This document shows positions 17,226-27,060 of a DNA stretch of 64,000 nucleotides, one piece after another (position 1 is the first letter of the stretch; each line of letters starts with the position of its first letter). The DNA is taken from positions 3,301,501 to 3,365,500 of the forward strand of contig JAGYJM010000002.1 in the NCBI GenBank assembly GCA_018402085.1, read 5' to 3'. A program made the position numbers and the translations under genes. The notes beneath the pieces are model-generated. The model did not search any database. It saw only the letters and a program-made list of their open reading frames with translations, and was not told where the DNA came from. The stretch comes from Flavobacteriales bacterium. GTDB taxonomy: Bacteria; Bacteroidota; Bacteroidia; Flavobacteriales_D; Sanyastnellaceae.

Positions 17226-18568
17226 AGGTCGGCAACCTTGTCGATTCCGATCAACGCGAGATCTCCGTACTTCTTCTTCACGTTTCTGTTATACGATGAG
17301 GTGATGAAGCGCTTAAAGCCCATTTTTTCAGCTTCTGCGATGCGTTGTTCAATCCGGCTAACCGGACGCACTTCTCCGGAAAGGCCAATTTCTGCAGCAA
17401 ATACGGTGTCTCGGGCGAGAGGCAAGTCGAGGCTGCTTGACAGGCATGCAGAAACAACGGCGAGATCATTTGCAGGGTCTTCTACTTTCATTCCGCCTGC
17501 AATATTCAAGAAGACGTCTTTCATGGCGAGTTTGAAGCCGCAGCGTTTCTCAAGCACGGCCAGGAGCATATTCAGTCGCCGCAAATCATAGCCGGTAGCA
17601 CTACGCTGGGGAGTTCCGTAAACAGCAGAACTGACCAGGGCCTGAATTTCAAGTAACATGGGGCGCATGCCCTCCAGAGATGCCGCAATGGCAGAACCGC
17701 TTAGAGAGGGGTCTTTCTCTCCAATTAATACGGCAGATGGGTTGGTGACCGCATTGAGGCCATCCCCACGCATTTCGTAAATGCCCAGCTCATGGGTAGA
17801 ACCAAATCGATTCTTCACCGTGCGCAGGATGCGGAAAGCATGGTAACGGTCGCCTTCAAACTGTAAAACCACATCCACCATATGTTCAAGCACCTTTGGT
17901 CCGGCTATAGAACCTTCTTTGGTAATGTGACCAATGAGAAATACCGGAATGTGCCGTGTTTTAGCGAGGGCAAGCAGCTCGGCAGCGGTTTCTCGTATCT
18001 GGCTCACGCTGCCCGGAGAAGATTCGATATCGGGCGTATGAAGCGTTTGTATAGAGTCAATCACGAGCAAACGGGGCTTCACTTTTTCTGCCTGATCAAG
18101 AATGGTCTTCACATTCGTCTCAGGAAGCACCAGCAAGTGCTCACCCAGGTGACCAATGCGTTCGGCCCGCATGCGTATTTGCTCAGGGCTTTCTTCGCCC
18201 GAAACATAAAGTACCGTTCCGCCGGTATAGCGCATCGCAGCCTGCAGCAGCAAAGTAGATTTACCAATACCCGGTTCACCTCCACAAAGGATGAGGCTGC
18301 CAGGCACAAGTCCGCCCCCCAGCACCCGGTTCAATTCTTCATCTTCAAGGTGCTCGCGGCGCCCTTGCTCCTGACTAAAGGAGCTCAGTGGGGCAGCTTC
18401 TGGTCGTGTGTCAGGGAGCATCAGGCTGCGCTTTGACTGGCGCCCGGCAGGCACAAGGGTTTCTTCTACAAGGGTGTTCCACTGTGCACATGAGTTGCAC
18501 TTACCAAGCCACTTCGGTGAGGTGGCACCGCACTCCTGGCATACATACTGCGTCTTCGTTTTCGCCAT
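17207..18568 (-). CDS. radA: DNA repair protein RadA/Sms
   Basis: RadA is a RecA-like ATPase and branch-migration helicase acting in recombinational repair. The start is placed at the ATG near 18568 (MAKTKTQYVCQECG); a GTG eight codons upstream lies within the hairpin of a terminator and is unlikely. The protein has an N-terminal C4 zinc finger (CQECG ... CNSC), a Walker A motif GEPGIGKSTLL, Walker B RLLVIDSIQT, the RadA-specific KNRFG motif, and a C-terminal Lon-protease-like domain (AEIGLSGEVRPV). Length is about 453 residues, normal for the family. It overlaps rsmI tail to tail. Confidence 0.96.
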   Translation of the reverse strand: MAKTKTQYVCQECGATSPKWLGKCNSCAQWNTLVEETLVPAGRQSKRSLMLPDTRPEAAPLSSFSQEQGRREHLEDEELNRVLGGGLVPGSLILCGGEPGIGKSTLLLQAAMRYTGGTVLYVSGEESPEQIRMRAERIGHLGEHLLVLPETNVKTILDQAEKVKPRLLVIDSIQTLHTPDIESSPGSVSQIRETAAELLALAKTRHIPVFLIGHITKEGSIAGPKVLEHMVDVVLQFEGDRYHAFRILRTVKNRFGSTHELGIYEMRGDGLNAVTNPSAVLIGEKDPSLSGSAIAASLEGMRPMLLEIQALVSSAVYGTPQRSATGYDLRRLNMLLAVLEKRCGFKLAMKDVFLNIAGGMKVEDPANDLAVVSACLSSSLDLPLARDTVFAAEIGLSGEVRPVSRIEQRIAEAEKMGFKRFITSSYNRNVKKKYGDLALIGIDKVADLHRLLF

Positions 18569-18583
18569 TTGATTGCAAAAAGA

Positions 18584-18603
18584 AGGGGGCACGGGCCCCC
18601 TTT
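18584..18603 (-). terminator. Rho-independent terminator
   Basis: A hairpin with stem AAGGGGGC/GCCCCCTT and a four-base loop is followed on the minus strand by TTCTTTTT. It lies about 25 bases past the stop at 18628 and should end the adhesin operon transcript. It overlaps the region just before the radA start. Confidence 0.8.
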
Positions 18604-18627
18604 AGAAATGAATGATTTTCGCGCAGA

Positions 18628-21600
18628 CTATTGTCCGCGTGTGATCGTCACAGAACCTTTGTATTCGAAACCGTTAGGCAAAAGAAGCACGTACCAGTAT
18701 GTGCCGTCGCTGGCATCTTCGCCCTTCCAGTCTCCGTTTTCGTAGTCTTGGCTTTCATAAACCTTGTTTCCCCATCGGTTATAAACGTACAACTGTACGT
18801 CATTGTACACATCGAGACCATCAATCACAAAGCTCTCATTTGGAGGTGTACCGTCAGGGGTAAAGATGTTCGGAATATTGATTTCACAGGGGTCAATGAC
18901 TACTTCAAAGCTGGCAGAAGCTGAGCCGCAGGGGTTAAATGCAGTGCCGTTGAGGGTCAGGATTTGCCCCCAGCAATCTTGCGAAAGCTGAGATGAGGCA
19001 AGACCAAGATCATCAGATCCGCTCAGGTTGATGACCTCTCCGGCACAGTTGATAGACCAGGAGTAGTCGATGCCAAAGGTGGCATTGAGTGAGAAGGTAT
19101 TCTCTATTTCCGGACAAAGGGTAATGAGTTCGTTTGGAGAAGGGCTCAGTTCGGGAGATTCTCCAATGAACACGTTGGTGCAGTATGTTTCCGTAGCGCA
19201 GTTACCCGGGTCAGTTATGGTAGCGCACAATTCACCCTGTGCGCTGGTTTGATAGACATAACCCTCTGAACCATCCGGCCACACGACCGTCCAGCCATCA
19301 GACGGAAGGTCAGCCACAACCGTTGCTACATCACCACCATCGCAATCAGGGGTAGAGGGATCAAAAGGGTCAATTTCGGCGGCAATGCTAAGTTCTGCGC
19401 AGTCTTCTACACCTTCAGGAAAGCACTGGTTGCTGATGTTTACACAGTATTCTCCTGTTTGATCCGCTTCAAGGGTCTCCCCATCAGCCATGAGGTTGTC
19501 ACCATTAAATGACCAGGTGTAAACAAGGTCGTCTGTATCATTGTCGATCGGATCAAGCGTAACAGCACCGCCCTCGCAAAGTATTTCATCTTCGAGAACA
19601 GGATCTTCAGGCTCAAATTGAGCAATGATTGAAAGCGGGGCACTGGCTGAGCCACAGCCATTTTCAATGGTCACTTCGCCATCAACTACCGTAGGCGTAT
19701 CGAAACTGTAGGTGTTGGTCAGTACGTTATCTTGCCCCGGAGTTGGCCAGTCAATGGTTGCGGTACCTCCAAGATCTTCAATGGTTGCCGTGATGCTGGC
19801 GTTCTGTGTGCCGCAAAGCAAAAACTCATCTTCGCTAAGAGAGATCGTAGGTGCCTCAGTAAACTCGAGTTCGTAGCAATATTCTACGCCACAGGCCGCC
19901 TCACTGAAGCAAATCTCATAAAGACCGTAGTCGCTCGGGGTGAAGTCGGTGTCAAACTGGGTCTCGTCTGAGAAGTCACCGTCAGGGCCACTGACGATGT
20001 TCCACTCACCGAAGGCCGGTTCTGCACTACATCCTGACATTCCCTCGAAGAGAATCTGTCCGTCTGTAAATGGTGGCGAGGGGTTCACCCCATTCTGGTT
20101 GCTGCAGTTAAAGAACTCTACATCGTTGAATTCGTCACCGGAGCCGGAGCTGATGTACTCAATAAGGATCTCCTGGTTGCCCTCAATAGGGACGGTAAGG
20201 ATCTGAAACGACGTGGTCGCCGTCAGAATTTCCACAAGCTCGCCATCAATGTAAACATTGAGGAAAGATCCTGACCACCCTTCGTCGTTACTTGAAGACA
20301 TCCAGAAGGTGAGGTTACCCTCTGACGGGTTGCTGAATCCGCCGTCAAATGTCACGGTCTCGAGGCCTTCACAATAAGCGCCTGACCAGATATCGTCAGG
20401 AATGAATGCGTCTACGCTTTGCACAATGAATACACGCTGGCCAAGGCAGCCGTTTTCTTGTTCAACCTGCAGGCGGTAGATTCCCGGTGTCACTTCTGCG
20501 GTCTGCCCATTGTCAGTAACCACTTCACCGCCGCCGCCATCCCAGTCGGCCTCCCAGATGTATGAATCATAGTCTTCTTCAACGGTTACTGTAGCAAGTT
20601 CATCTGAACAAACCGGGTTCGGGTTGATGTCGATGTCAGGCAGAATGTAAGGGGTCTGATCAATAGGAATGAGTTCTGAGGCAGAACACCCCTCCTCAAT
20701 AGAAGCCTCTACAAATACCTGTCCGCCCGTACTCACTTCACAGCTCGGTGTGGTACACCCGGTGCTCCAGACGTAGCTGTCAAAACCTTCAGAGGCCTCC
20801 AATACAGTAGATGCACCGGCGCAAATCGTGGTGTTTCCGGAAATTGTGAGTACCGGCAGCTCGACGTCAATCACATCCACGACGATCACTAGCTCGGTCG
20901 CCGCTTCAGGTGAACCGTTGTCGGTGGCCGTGATGGTAATGGTGTTGAAACCGAGGTTGTCGGGCCCGCCGACATATCCGGCGACGATTGACGCGTTGGC
21001 GCCGTTTAATATCTCATCAATGAATAATCCGTCTTCGTTACCGTCAACCGAGGCTTCTATCGTAACCTGCTGGTTGGTTTCAGGCGCAAGGAATTGCAAG
21101 TCAATCTCAAGGGTATCGTTCTGGCAAAGGGTGATGGTATCACAGCCTAGGTTTGCCGTTGGAATGGGGGGTACGTTATTCTGCTGGCTTACCGTGCTGA
21201 AGGTAAACTGCTTGTTGGTCAGCCAGTACACACCATCTTGCTCTGAAGGAGCATCACCGTAAGGCCCGTTGTAGGTAAAGTCGAGGAAGTTGAAACGGCC
21301 ATACTGAATATTCGGACCCGTCGTGGAGGCGCGATCGGCTCCAACGGTGCCGGGGTTCGGTCCGCAACAGCCGGAGTTACCACCCACATCACCATGTGCC
21401 CACCCCATATCCCGGTAGCAAAACTGCACATTGTTGTCTCCCGGCAAATAATCACTGTCTTCAGGAGTGAAGATGATCTGAAAGGTGTTGGTCTTGTCGT
21501 CATGGTTGTTGAAGTAGCCGACGTCAATGAAGTTTACGAATACCGCCTCCGCAGTCACTTTATACCATAATTCGCCCGTTGCACGAAAGTCAGCGTCGGC

Positions 21601-22167
21601 CCAGTACGCAGCCAGCTGGTCGTATGTTGCACCCGGAAACTCCTCGGGAGTCCAGTCAATGTAACCGCCGCCAAACGAGACCGTACCTTTTGAGTTGATG
21701 TAAAAGTTCGGGTAGTTCTGGCCGTACAGGTTGAAATTCCAGATTTCACCGTCTTCGATAAGGGTGATCGGACCCAACCATGAGTCTACATCCGGGCCCG
21801 CACCGCCCGATTCTACCCAGTCATTAGTCGTTACCAGGGTGTAGGTGTCATCGGGTTCAACCCAGCAGTCGCAGCCTGAGGCAGAGGCCATTCGAGCCTG
21901 CTTGCGCTGCTCGCGATCTTTGGCAGTCTCCTTTTTGCGCTCTTGAATGATTTCGATCACGCGGCTTTCGTCGTAACCCTCCCAGGCACGAAAAACAGAC
22001 CATTCGTCGCGCGTCATCATCCAGACGGCTGCTTCGTAAGTTCCATATTTGGCGATTATAGCCGCAGCTTCCTTTTCGCCTTTCTTCGCTTCAACTGGGT
22101 TTGCAGTTTGTGCAGAGACAACGATGCTCAGCACGAGACCCGTTGCGATCAATAAAAATTGCTTCAT
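18628..22167 (-). CDS. large nidogen-like T9SS type B surface protein
   Basis: The ATG at 22167 opens a signal peptide (MKQFLLIATGLVLSIVVSAQ); a GTG seven codons upstream is also in frame. The protein of about 1179 residues has a Glu/Lys-rich helical N-terminal region, a nidogen-like (NIDO) domain (residues about 130-270: NFYINSKGTVSFGG, ELWYKVTAEAVFVNF, NTFQIIF, NVQFCYRD), a series of Ig/PKD-like Cys-containing domains, and a type B sorting domain (IPNIFTPDGTPPNESFVI, VYNRWGNKVYES, GTYWYVLLL). It should be a secreted adhesin or matrix protein. It is the last gene of the operon led by an ECF sigma factor and is followed by a strong terminator. Confidence 0.87.
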   Translation of the reverse strand: MKQFLLIATGLVLSIVVSAQTANPVEAKKGEKEAAAIIAKYGTYEAAVWMMTRDEWSVFRAWEGYDESRVIEIIQERKKETAKDREQRKQARMASASGCDCWVEPDDTYTLVTTNDWVESGGAGPDVDSWLGPITLIEDGEIWNFNLYGQNYPNFYINSKGTVSFGGGYIDWTPEEFPGATYDQLAAYWADADFRATGELWYKVTAEAVFVNFIDVGYFNNHDDKTNTFQIIFTPEDSDYLPGDNNVQFCYRDMGWAHGDVGGNSGCCGPNPGTVGADRASTTGPNIQYGRFNFLDFTYNGPYGDAPSEQDGVYWLTNKQFTFSTVSQQNNVPPIPTANLGCDTITLCQNDTLEIDLQFLAPETNQQVTIEASVDGNEDGLFIDEILNGANASIVAGYVGGPDNLGFNTITITATDNGSPEAATELVIVVDVIDVELPVLTISGNTTICAGASTVLEASEGFDSYVWSTGCTTPSCEVSTGGQVFVEASIEEGCSASELIPIDQTPYILPDIDINPNPVCSDELATVTVEEDYDSYIWEADWDGGGGEVVTDNGQTAEVTPGIYRLQVEQENGCLGQRVFIVQSVDAFIPDDIWSGAYCEGLETVTFDGGFSNPSEGNLTFWMSSSNDEGWSGSFLNVYIDGELVEILTATTSFQILTVPIEGNQEILIEYISSGSGDEFNDVEFFNCSNQNGVNPSPPFTDGQILFEGMSGCSAEPAFGEWNIVSGPDGDFSDETQFDTDFTPSDYGLYEICFSEAACGVEYCYELEFTEAPTISLSEDEFLLCGTQNASITATIEDLGGTATIDWPTPGQDNVLTNTYSFDTPTVVDGEVTIENGCGSASAPLSIIAQFEPEDPVLEDEILCEGGAVTLDPIDNDTDDLVYTWSFNGDNLMADGETLEADQTGEYCVNISNQCFPEGVEDCAELSIAAEIDPFDPSTPDCDGGDVATVVADLPSDGWTVVWPDGSEGYVYQTSAQGELCATITDPGNCATETYCTNVFIGESPELSPSPNELITLCPEIENTFSLNATFGIDYSWSINCAGEVINLSGSDDLGLASSQLSQDCWGQILTLNGTAFNPCGSASASFEVVIDPCEINIPNIFTPDGTPPNESFVIDGLDVYNDVQLYVYNRWGNKVYESQDYENGDWKGEDASDGTYWYVLLLPNGFEYKGSVTITRGQ

Positions 22168-22251
22168 TTCACCAATGGTAAGTTTCACGTCCGGTTTCAG
22201 TTGAAAGATGCTTTCTGCCTAGTCGTAGCTGACAAATATAGTGTTTACAAT

Positions 22252-23394
22252 CTAACGTTCCAGTCGAACCACCTGCCGCTCATTGAAGGGCTGCCCACGT
22301 TCCGAAACGGCTCGCAGTACAAGGATGTAGTTTCCGTCCGGAAGCTCATTCCCTGAAATGTCAGCTCCATTCCACCCGGGGCCTTCTCCATACTGGCTGA
22401 AGACTTCCCGGCCATTGGAATCGTAAACAATCATCTGCTCAATCACGACCTTGCGCGATCCATTTCCAAGGGTGAGGCGGTCATTGACACCGTCGCCGTT
22501 GGGCGTGAATACGTTGGGCAGTTCGAGGCGGGCAGGAAGGTAGACCTCCAGCTCTCTGTTCAATTCTTTCTCTTTGGTTCCGTTGCGATAGGCGCGCAAT
22601 TGCAGCGCATAGACGCCTTCGCGGTCAAACTGGTGGTACACTTGCGCACCGTCTGCGATCACTTCGCCATCGATCAGCCAGCTGTAGTTGTACCCCTCAT
22701 CTCCGGGTGCCGAAGCACTGAAGCGGTAAAGCAACGATTCACGATCTTCGGTTTCAACAGATATCGTCGGCTCCGGCAACGCTTCTTCCCGCTCATCTTC
22801 AGGTGCAGAGGTGCCTGTTGATGAATGCTGAACCGACGGGTCGTGAGAGGGCGAGACCTCACGTTCTTCGGCGCCACGAATGAGCGGACTCCCGCTTTGC
22901 TCTTCGACGCGTTCGATGGTAATGGTGTCGGCTGCCGGATCGCTGTTGATGGCTTGTACCCGCTCGCGTGAAGGCTCGGCAATGGCAGCTGAATTGGGGT
23001 GGTCGCTCTGAGCTTCTTCGGGTTCCGATGAGGGTTCGGGTTTTTTGCCGGGTTCTTTTTCCGGCGATAAAACGCCGGATGTGGACGCGTCGTTTTCAGA
23101 CGGAATGGCTTCGGGCTCCATGATGACCGTCGCATCCGCCGCTTTTGCGGCGTCATCATCACCTGTCGCAACGAAATACACGATCGCCGCCGCCGGAATG
23201 ACGGCCGTGAGAAGACCAATCGCCCACTTCGCGGTGGCCGTCAGTCCGGAAAAACCCGTGCTTCCTGACGCTCCCCCCGCCGGGGCAGACGGCAACTGCT
23301 GCTGCACCGCCTCCCAGACAGACGCGTCAACCGGTGCTTCGGCCTCTTGAAGCCGCTCTTGCATCAGACGTATGATTTCCTCTTCTTTCTTCAT
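22252..23394 (-). CDS. membrane-anchored anti-sigma-like protein with PKD and T9SS type B domain
   Basis: This 380-residue protein has no cleavable signal peptide. Residues 1-50 form an acidic, probably cytoplasmic helical region (W-E-A-V-Q-Q-Q-L); one transmembrane segment lies at about 54-75 (WAIGLLTAVIPAAAIVYFVA). An E/P/S-rich linker (80-220), a PKD-like domain (about 220-290, SWLIDGEVIADGAQVYHQF) and a type B gliding-motility domain (VFTPNGDGVNDRLTLG, GNYILVLRAV) follow. The start overlaps the stop of the ECF sigma gene by four bases, the usual arrangement of anti-sigma factors, but no zinc-binding anti-sigma motif is seen. The sorting domain on a non-secreted membrane protein is odd. 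Two hairpin repeats lie in the linker. Confidence 0.78.
   Translation of the reverse strand: MKKEEEIIRLMQERLQEAEAPVDASVWEAVQQQLPSAPAGGASGSTGFSGLTATAKWAIGLLTAVIPAAAIVYFVATGDDDAAKAADATVIMEPEAIPSENDASTSGVLSPEKEPGKKPEPSSEPEEAQSDHPNSAAIAEPSRERVQAINSDPAADTITIERVEEQSGSPLIRGAEEREVSPSHDPSVQHSSTGTSAPEDEREEALPEPTISVETEDRESLLYRFSASAPGDEGYNYSWLIDGEVIADGAQVYHQFDREGVYALQLRAYRNGTKEKELNRELEVYLPARLELPNVFTPNGDGVNDRLTLGNGSRKVVIEQMIVYDSNGREVFSQYGEGPGWNGADISGNELPDGNYILVLRAVSERGQPFNERQVVRLER
23061..23082 (+). repeat. hairpin-GGATGC repeat, copy 5
   Basis: CCGGCG-ATAAAA-CGCCGG followed by ATGT, inside the anti-sigma-like gene. It is in reverse orientation to the gene and encodes SGVLSP. Confidence 0.7.
23132..23151 (-). 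repeat. hairpin-GGATGC repeat, copy 6
   Basis: On the minus strand GCCGC-AAAA-GCGGC-GGATGC, about 50 bases from copy 5 and in the opposite orientation. It encodes AAKAADA in phase 0. Confidence 0.8.
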
Positions 23395-23924
23395 GGTTGC
23401 TCAAGGCTGCTTATCTGCATCTGCAGGTGCTTTCGCGCTTTAAAAAACTGGGTCTTTGACGTGCTCTCCGAAATGCCAAGCTGCGCAGCTATCTCTTTAT
23501 GGCTGTAGCCTTCTATGGCGTAGAGGTTAAATACCGTGCGGTAGCCGTCAGGAAGCTGCGCAATCAGTTTCAGCAACTGATCGGTGGCTAGTTTCGCATA
23601 CACAGACACATCTTCTTCGAGAAAGTCAGCCTGTGCGTCGGTATCTTCGTGAAAGAAGTGCTTTTTTTCACGACGCAGATACAAGAGGGAGGTATTCACC
23701 ATAATGCGCCGAATCCAGCCACCCAAGGCTCCGTCTCCGGAGTATTGACCCAACTTTTCAAAGACCGTAATAAAGCCTTCCTGCATCATGTCAGACGCTG
23801 TTGAGGCATTGCCCCCGTAACGAAGGCAAATAGCCATCATACGCGGACTAAACCGATCATAAAGTGCCTTCTGTGCACTCCGGTCGCCCTTGCGGCAAGC
23901 ATCAACAAGTTCTCGATCCGACAT
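23391..23924 (-). CDS. ECF-type RNA polymerase sigma-70 factor
   Basis: This 177-residue protein has sigma region 2 (LYDRFSPRMMAICLRYGG, DMMQEGFITVFEKL) and region 4 with its helix-turn-helix (LPDGYRTVFNLYAIEGYSHK, EIAAQLGISESTSKTQFFKA). No region 1 or 3 is present, which places it in the ECF group that redirects RNA polymerase to a dedicated regulon. The gene is followed by an overlapping membrane protein and then a T9SS adhesin, so the regulon probably involves the cell surface or the T9SS. A TACCTTTA element (23931-23938) lies six bases before the start. Confidence 0.93.
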   Translation of the reverse strand: MSDRELVDACRKGDRSAQKALYDRFSPRMMAICLRYGGNASTASDMMQEGFITVFEKLGQYSGDGALGGWIRRIMVNTSLLYLRREKKHFFHEDTDAQADFLEEDVSVYAKLATDQLLKLIAQLPDGYRTVFNLYAIEGYSHKEIAAQLGISESTSKTQFFKARKHLQMQISSLEQP

Positions 23925-23930
23925 CGCAGG

Positions 23931-23938
23931 TAAAGGTA
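23931..23938 (-). promoter_or_regulatory. TAnnTTT(A) -7 promoter element
   Basis: On the minus strand this reads TACCTTTA, one base from TAnnTTTG. It ends six bases before the sigma-factor ATG at 23924, so the transcript would have almost no leader. Confidence 0.5.
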
Positions 23939-24042
23939 GGATACATCTATGCTTCGGAAAGTTGTCTGAAGAACGTGATTTTCTGCTCAGGGATTTTCAG
24001 CGAACTATTTGGCGAAACAACGATTTATTCAGGCTTTCAGGC

Positions 24043-24050
24043 TATTTTTG
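24043..24050 (+). promoter_or_regulatory. TAnnTTTG -7 promoter element
   Basis: TATTTTTG matches the consensus exactly and ends six bases before the lepA ATG at 24057, so the mRNA is predicted to be leaderless or nearly so. It also argues against the longer reading frame that starts at 24009. Confidence 0.65.
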
Positions 24051-24056
24051 CTGTCT

Positions 24057-25847
24057 ATGGAGAACATCCGCAATTTCTGCATTATCGCGCACATCGACCA
24101 CGGCAAGAGCACGCTGGCTGATCGATTGCTGCACATCACAGGTACGATTTCTGATCGCGAACTTCAGGAACAGACGCTCGATGATATGGACCTTGAGCGA
24201 GAGCGAGGCATTACCATCAAGTCGCACGCCATTCAAATGAAGTATGCGCAAGAGGGCAAAGAGTACATCCTGAACCTCATTGATACCCCCGGGCACGTTG
24301 ATTTTTCATACGAGGTCTCCCGTTCAATTGCAGCCTGCGAAGGGGCCTTGCTCATCGTAGACGCCTCCCAGGGCATTGAAGCGCAAACCATTTCGAACCT
24401 TTATCTGGCAATCGAACATGACCTCGAGATCATTCCGATCCTGAATAAAATGGACCTTCCGAGCGCGGAGCCCGAAGAAGTGACAGACCAGATTGTTGAC
24501 CTCATCGGGTGTGAACGGGAAGACGTGATCCCGGCCTCCGGAAAGACCGGCCTCGGGGTAGAAGACATCCTCAAGGCTGTAGTGGCGCGTATTCCAGCGC
24601 CAAAGGGTGACCCCAATGCACCGCTTCAGGCAATGATCTTTGACTCTGTGTTCAATTCGTTTCGCGGGATCATCGCCTACTTCAGAATCATGAACGGGCG
24701 CATTAAGAAAGGTGACCTCGTGAAGTTTATGAACACCGGGGGTACTTACCATGCTGATGAAATTGGCGTGCTGGGCTTAGATCTCATACCACGGAAAGAC
24801 CTTAGCGCCGGAGATGTAGGCTACATCATTTCCGGCATTAAAAACGCACGTGAAGTGAAGGTCGGAGACACACTCACTCTGAAAGGAAACCCCTGTGAAA
24901 AGGCAGTGAAAGGGTTTGAAGATGTGAAGCCCATGGTCTTCGCCGGTGTCTACCCTGTGGATACCGAAGACTACGAAGAGCTGCGCTTCTGCATGGAGAA
25001 ACTCCAGCTGAATGACGCTTCGCTCACGTTTGAACCGGAAAGCTCGGCAGCACTCGGTTTCGGCTTCAGATGCGGATTCCTCGGAATGCTCCACATGGAA
25101 ATCGTACAGGAACGCCTCGAACGGGAGTTTGACATGTCAGTGATCACAACGGTGCCAAACGTGTCGTACACAGCGCAGCACAAAAACGGTGAGGAGATCG
25201 TCATCAACAACCCGAGCGACATGCCTGACCCTTCTAAGTTAGACTGGGTCAAGGAGCCCTACATCAGTGCCCAGATCATCACCAAAGCTGATTACGTTGG
25301 TGCGGTCATGACGCTGTGCATTGAGAAAAGGGGTATCCTGAAAAACCAGGTTTACCTTACCTCAGACAGGGTAGAGCTTACCTTTGATATGCCGCTTGGC
25401 GAGATCGTCTTCGATTTTTATGATAAGCTCAAATCAGTTTCACGCGGCTATGCCAGCTTTGACTACTTCGCTGCTGATTACCGCGAATCGCATCTCGTAA
25501 AGCTTGATATTCTCCTGAACGGCGATCAGGTGGATGCCCTTTCGGCACTGATTCACCGCGACCACGCCTTTGAACTCGGGAAAAAGATCTGCCTGAAGCT
25601 GAAAGAGCTCATCCCTCGCCAGCAATTCATGATTGCCCTCCAGGCTGCGATCGGCGCGAAGATCATCGCACGGGAGACCATCAAGCCGCTCCGTAAAGAC
25701 GTAACCGCCAAGTGTTACGGTGGTGACATCACCCGTAAGCGTAAACTGCTTGAAAAGCAGAAGAAGGGTAAGAAGAAGATGCGTCAGGTCGGAAGCGTAG
25801 AGGTGCCGCAGGAGGCCTTCCTCGCTGTGTTGAAACTCGACAGCTAG
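24057..25847 (+). CDS. lepA: translation factor LepA (elongation factor 4)
   Basis: LepA/EF4 is a ribosome-binding GTPase that affects initiation and back-translocation. The start at 24057 gives the canonical N-terminus [20 protein letters not shown] (G1), followed by [10 protein letters not shown] (G2), DTPGHVDF (G3) and NKMDLP (G4). Domains II, III and V and the LepA-specific C-terminal domain ([18 protein letters not shown]) are present; 596 residues is normal. A TATTTTTG promoter element lies six bases before the ATG. The stop codon overlaps that of convergent rlmN at a CTAG, so the two share their last bases. Confidence 0.98.
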   Translation: MENIRNFCIIAHIDHGKSTLADRLLHITGTISDRELQEQTLDDMDLERERGITIKSHAIQMKYAQEGKEYILNLIDTPGHVDFSYEVSRSIAACEGALLIVDASQGIEAQTISNLYLAIEHDLEIIPILNKMDLPSAEPEEVTDQIVDLIGCEREDVIPASGKTGLGVEDILKAVVARIPAPKGDPNAPLQAMIFDSVFNSFRGIIAYFRIMNGRIKKGDLVKFMNTGGTYHADEIGVLGLDLIPRKDLSAGDVGYIISGIKNAREVKVGDTLTLKGNPCEKAVKGFEDVKPMVFAGVYPVDTEDYEELRFCMEKLQLNDASLTFEPESSAALGFGFRCGFLGMLHMEIVQERLEREFDMSVITTVPNVSYTAQHKNGEEIVINNPSDMPDPSKLDWVKEPYISAQIITKADYVGAVMTLCIEKRGILKNQVYLTSDRVELTFDMPLGEIVFDFYDKLKSVSRGYASFDYFAADYRESHLVKLDILLNGDQVDALSALIHRDHAFELGKKICLKLKELIPRQQFMIALQAAIGAKIIARETIKPLRKDVTAKCYGGDITRKRKLLEKQKKGKKKMRQVGSVEVPQEAFLAVLKLDS

Positions 25848-26902
25848 GCCGTTTTTTTCTTGGCGATATCGTTTTTATTAGCCAACTGTCCGCAGGCGGC
25901 ATCGATGTCTTTGCCACGTGATCGCCGCACATTGACCACCAGGTTGCAGCGCTCCAGAAAGGCGGCGAAAGCATCTACATCTTCTTCGTTAGCTTGCTGA
26001 AACTCACCGTCGTCAATCGGGTTGTACTCGATGATGTTGATCTTGCACGGCACATTCTTGCAGAATTCAGCGAGTTCGCGGGCATCTTCCAGCTTGTCGT
26101 TGAAGTCTTTGAAGATGATGTACTCGTAGGTGACGCGAGTGCCCGTGCGCTCATAGAAGTATTTCAGGGCATCAGCCAACGCCTCCAGATTGTTGGTGTC
26201 GTTGATGTCCATGATCTCACTGCGCTTCTTGTCATTGGCTGCATGCAATGAAAGGGCAAGGTTGAAGCGCACTTCGTCATCACCCAATTTTCTGATCATC
26301 TTGGCAATGCCTGCCGTGCTCACCGTGATCCGTTTCGGCGACATACCCAAGCCCGGAGTTCCGGTGATCTTGTCAATGGCACCCATCATGTTTTTGTAGT
26401 TCAGCAGCGGCTCTCCCATGCCCATGAAGACGATGTTCGAAAGCGGCACATCGTAGCGCTCTTCAGCGAGGCGACTCAGGTGCACCACCTGATCGTAGAT
26501 CTCACCCTGCTGCAAGTTCTTCATGAGCTTGAGCTTGCCCGTAGCGCAGAACTTGCAGGCGAGACTGCAACCCACCTGGCTTGAAATGCAGGCCGTCATC
26601 CGGTTGGTGGTAGGAATAAGCACCCCCTCCACCACACCGCGCTCTACGTCAAAGGCGCACTTGATGGTTCGGTCGCGGCTGACCTGCTCATCCGCCGCTT
26701 TTGCGGCGCTCAGAATAAACCACTCATCAAGTTTATCACGCAACTCTTTGCTCAGGTTGGTCATCTCGGAGAAGTCCATCACTGACTTCGTCCACAACCA
26801 CTCATAGACCTGCTTCGCGCGAAAAGCCTTCTCTCCCTGATCGGTCAGAAAAGCACTTAACTCGCTGAGCGTCAAATCGCGGATGTCTTTCTTTTTGAGC
26901 AT
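25844..26902 (-). CDS. rlmN: 23S rRNA (adenine2503-C2)-methyltransferase RlmN
   Basis: RlmN is a radical-SAM enzyme that methylates C2 of A2503 in 23S rRNA and of A37 in some tRNAs. The start at 26902 ([15 protein letters not shown]) fits the family and lies five bases from a TATATTTG promoter; the frame extends 30 codons further up without support. The [11 protein letters not shown] radical-SAM cluster (C-x3-C-x2-C), [14 protein letters not shown] and the C-terminal AACGQLA with the catalytic Cys are all present. A hairpin repeat at 26688-26707 encodes AAKAADE in a region before [10 protein letters not shown]. Length is about 352 residues. Confidence 0.97.
   Translation of the reverse strand: MLKKKDIRDLTLSELSAFLTDQGEKAFRAKQVYEWLWTKSVMDFSEMTNLSKELRDKLDEWFILSAAKAADEQVSRDRTIKCAFDVERGVVEGVLIPTTNRMTACISSQVGCSLACKFCATGKLKLMKNLQQGEIYDQVVHLSRLAEERYDVPLSNIVFMGMGEPLLNYKNMMGAIDKITGTPGLGMSPKRITVSTAGIAKMIRKLGDDEVRFNLALSLHAANDKKRSEIMDINDTNNLEALADALKYFYERTGTRVTYEYIIFKDFNDKLEDARELAEFCKNVPCKINIIEYNPIDDGEFQQANEEDVDAFAAFLERCNLVVNVRRSRGKDIDAACGQLANKNDIAKKKTA
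26688..26707 (-). repeat. hairpin-GGATGC repeat, copy 7
   Basis: On the minus strand GCCGC-AAAA-GCGGC-GGATGA in rlmN, encoding AAKAADE in phase 0. Confidence 0.8.
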
Positions 26903-26906
26903 GGTG

Positions 26907-26914
26907 CAAATATA
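26907..26914 (-). promoter_or_regulatory. TAnnTTTG -7 promoter element
   Basis: On the minus strand this reads TATATTTG, a perfect consensus match, four bases before the rlmN ATG at 26902. It fixes the rlmN start and predicts a leaderless transcript. Confidence 0.65.
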
Positions 26915-27060
26915 CGGCTTAGAAGTTCGGGGATCACGGCGGGCTACAAACCGCTCACGGCTGTCTGTATACTGACAATCATCAGATCTCAATGTGCATC
27001 AGGTTACATAAAAAGCCCAGGCTGTATACTTTCTTTGCGGTTATTCCAATCAACTACCTG

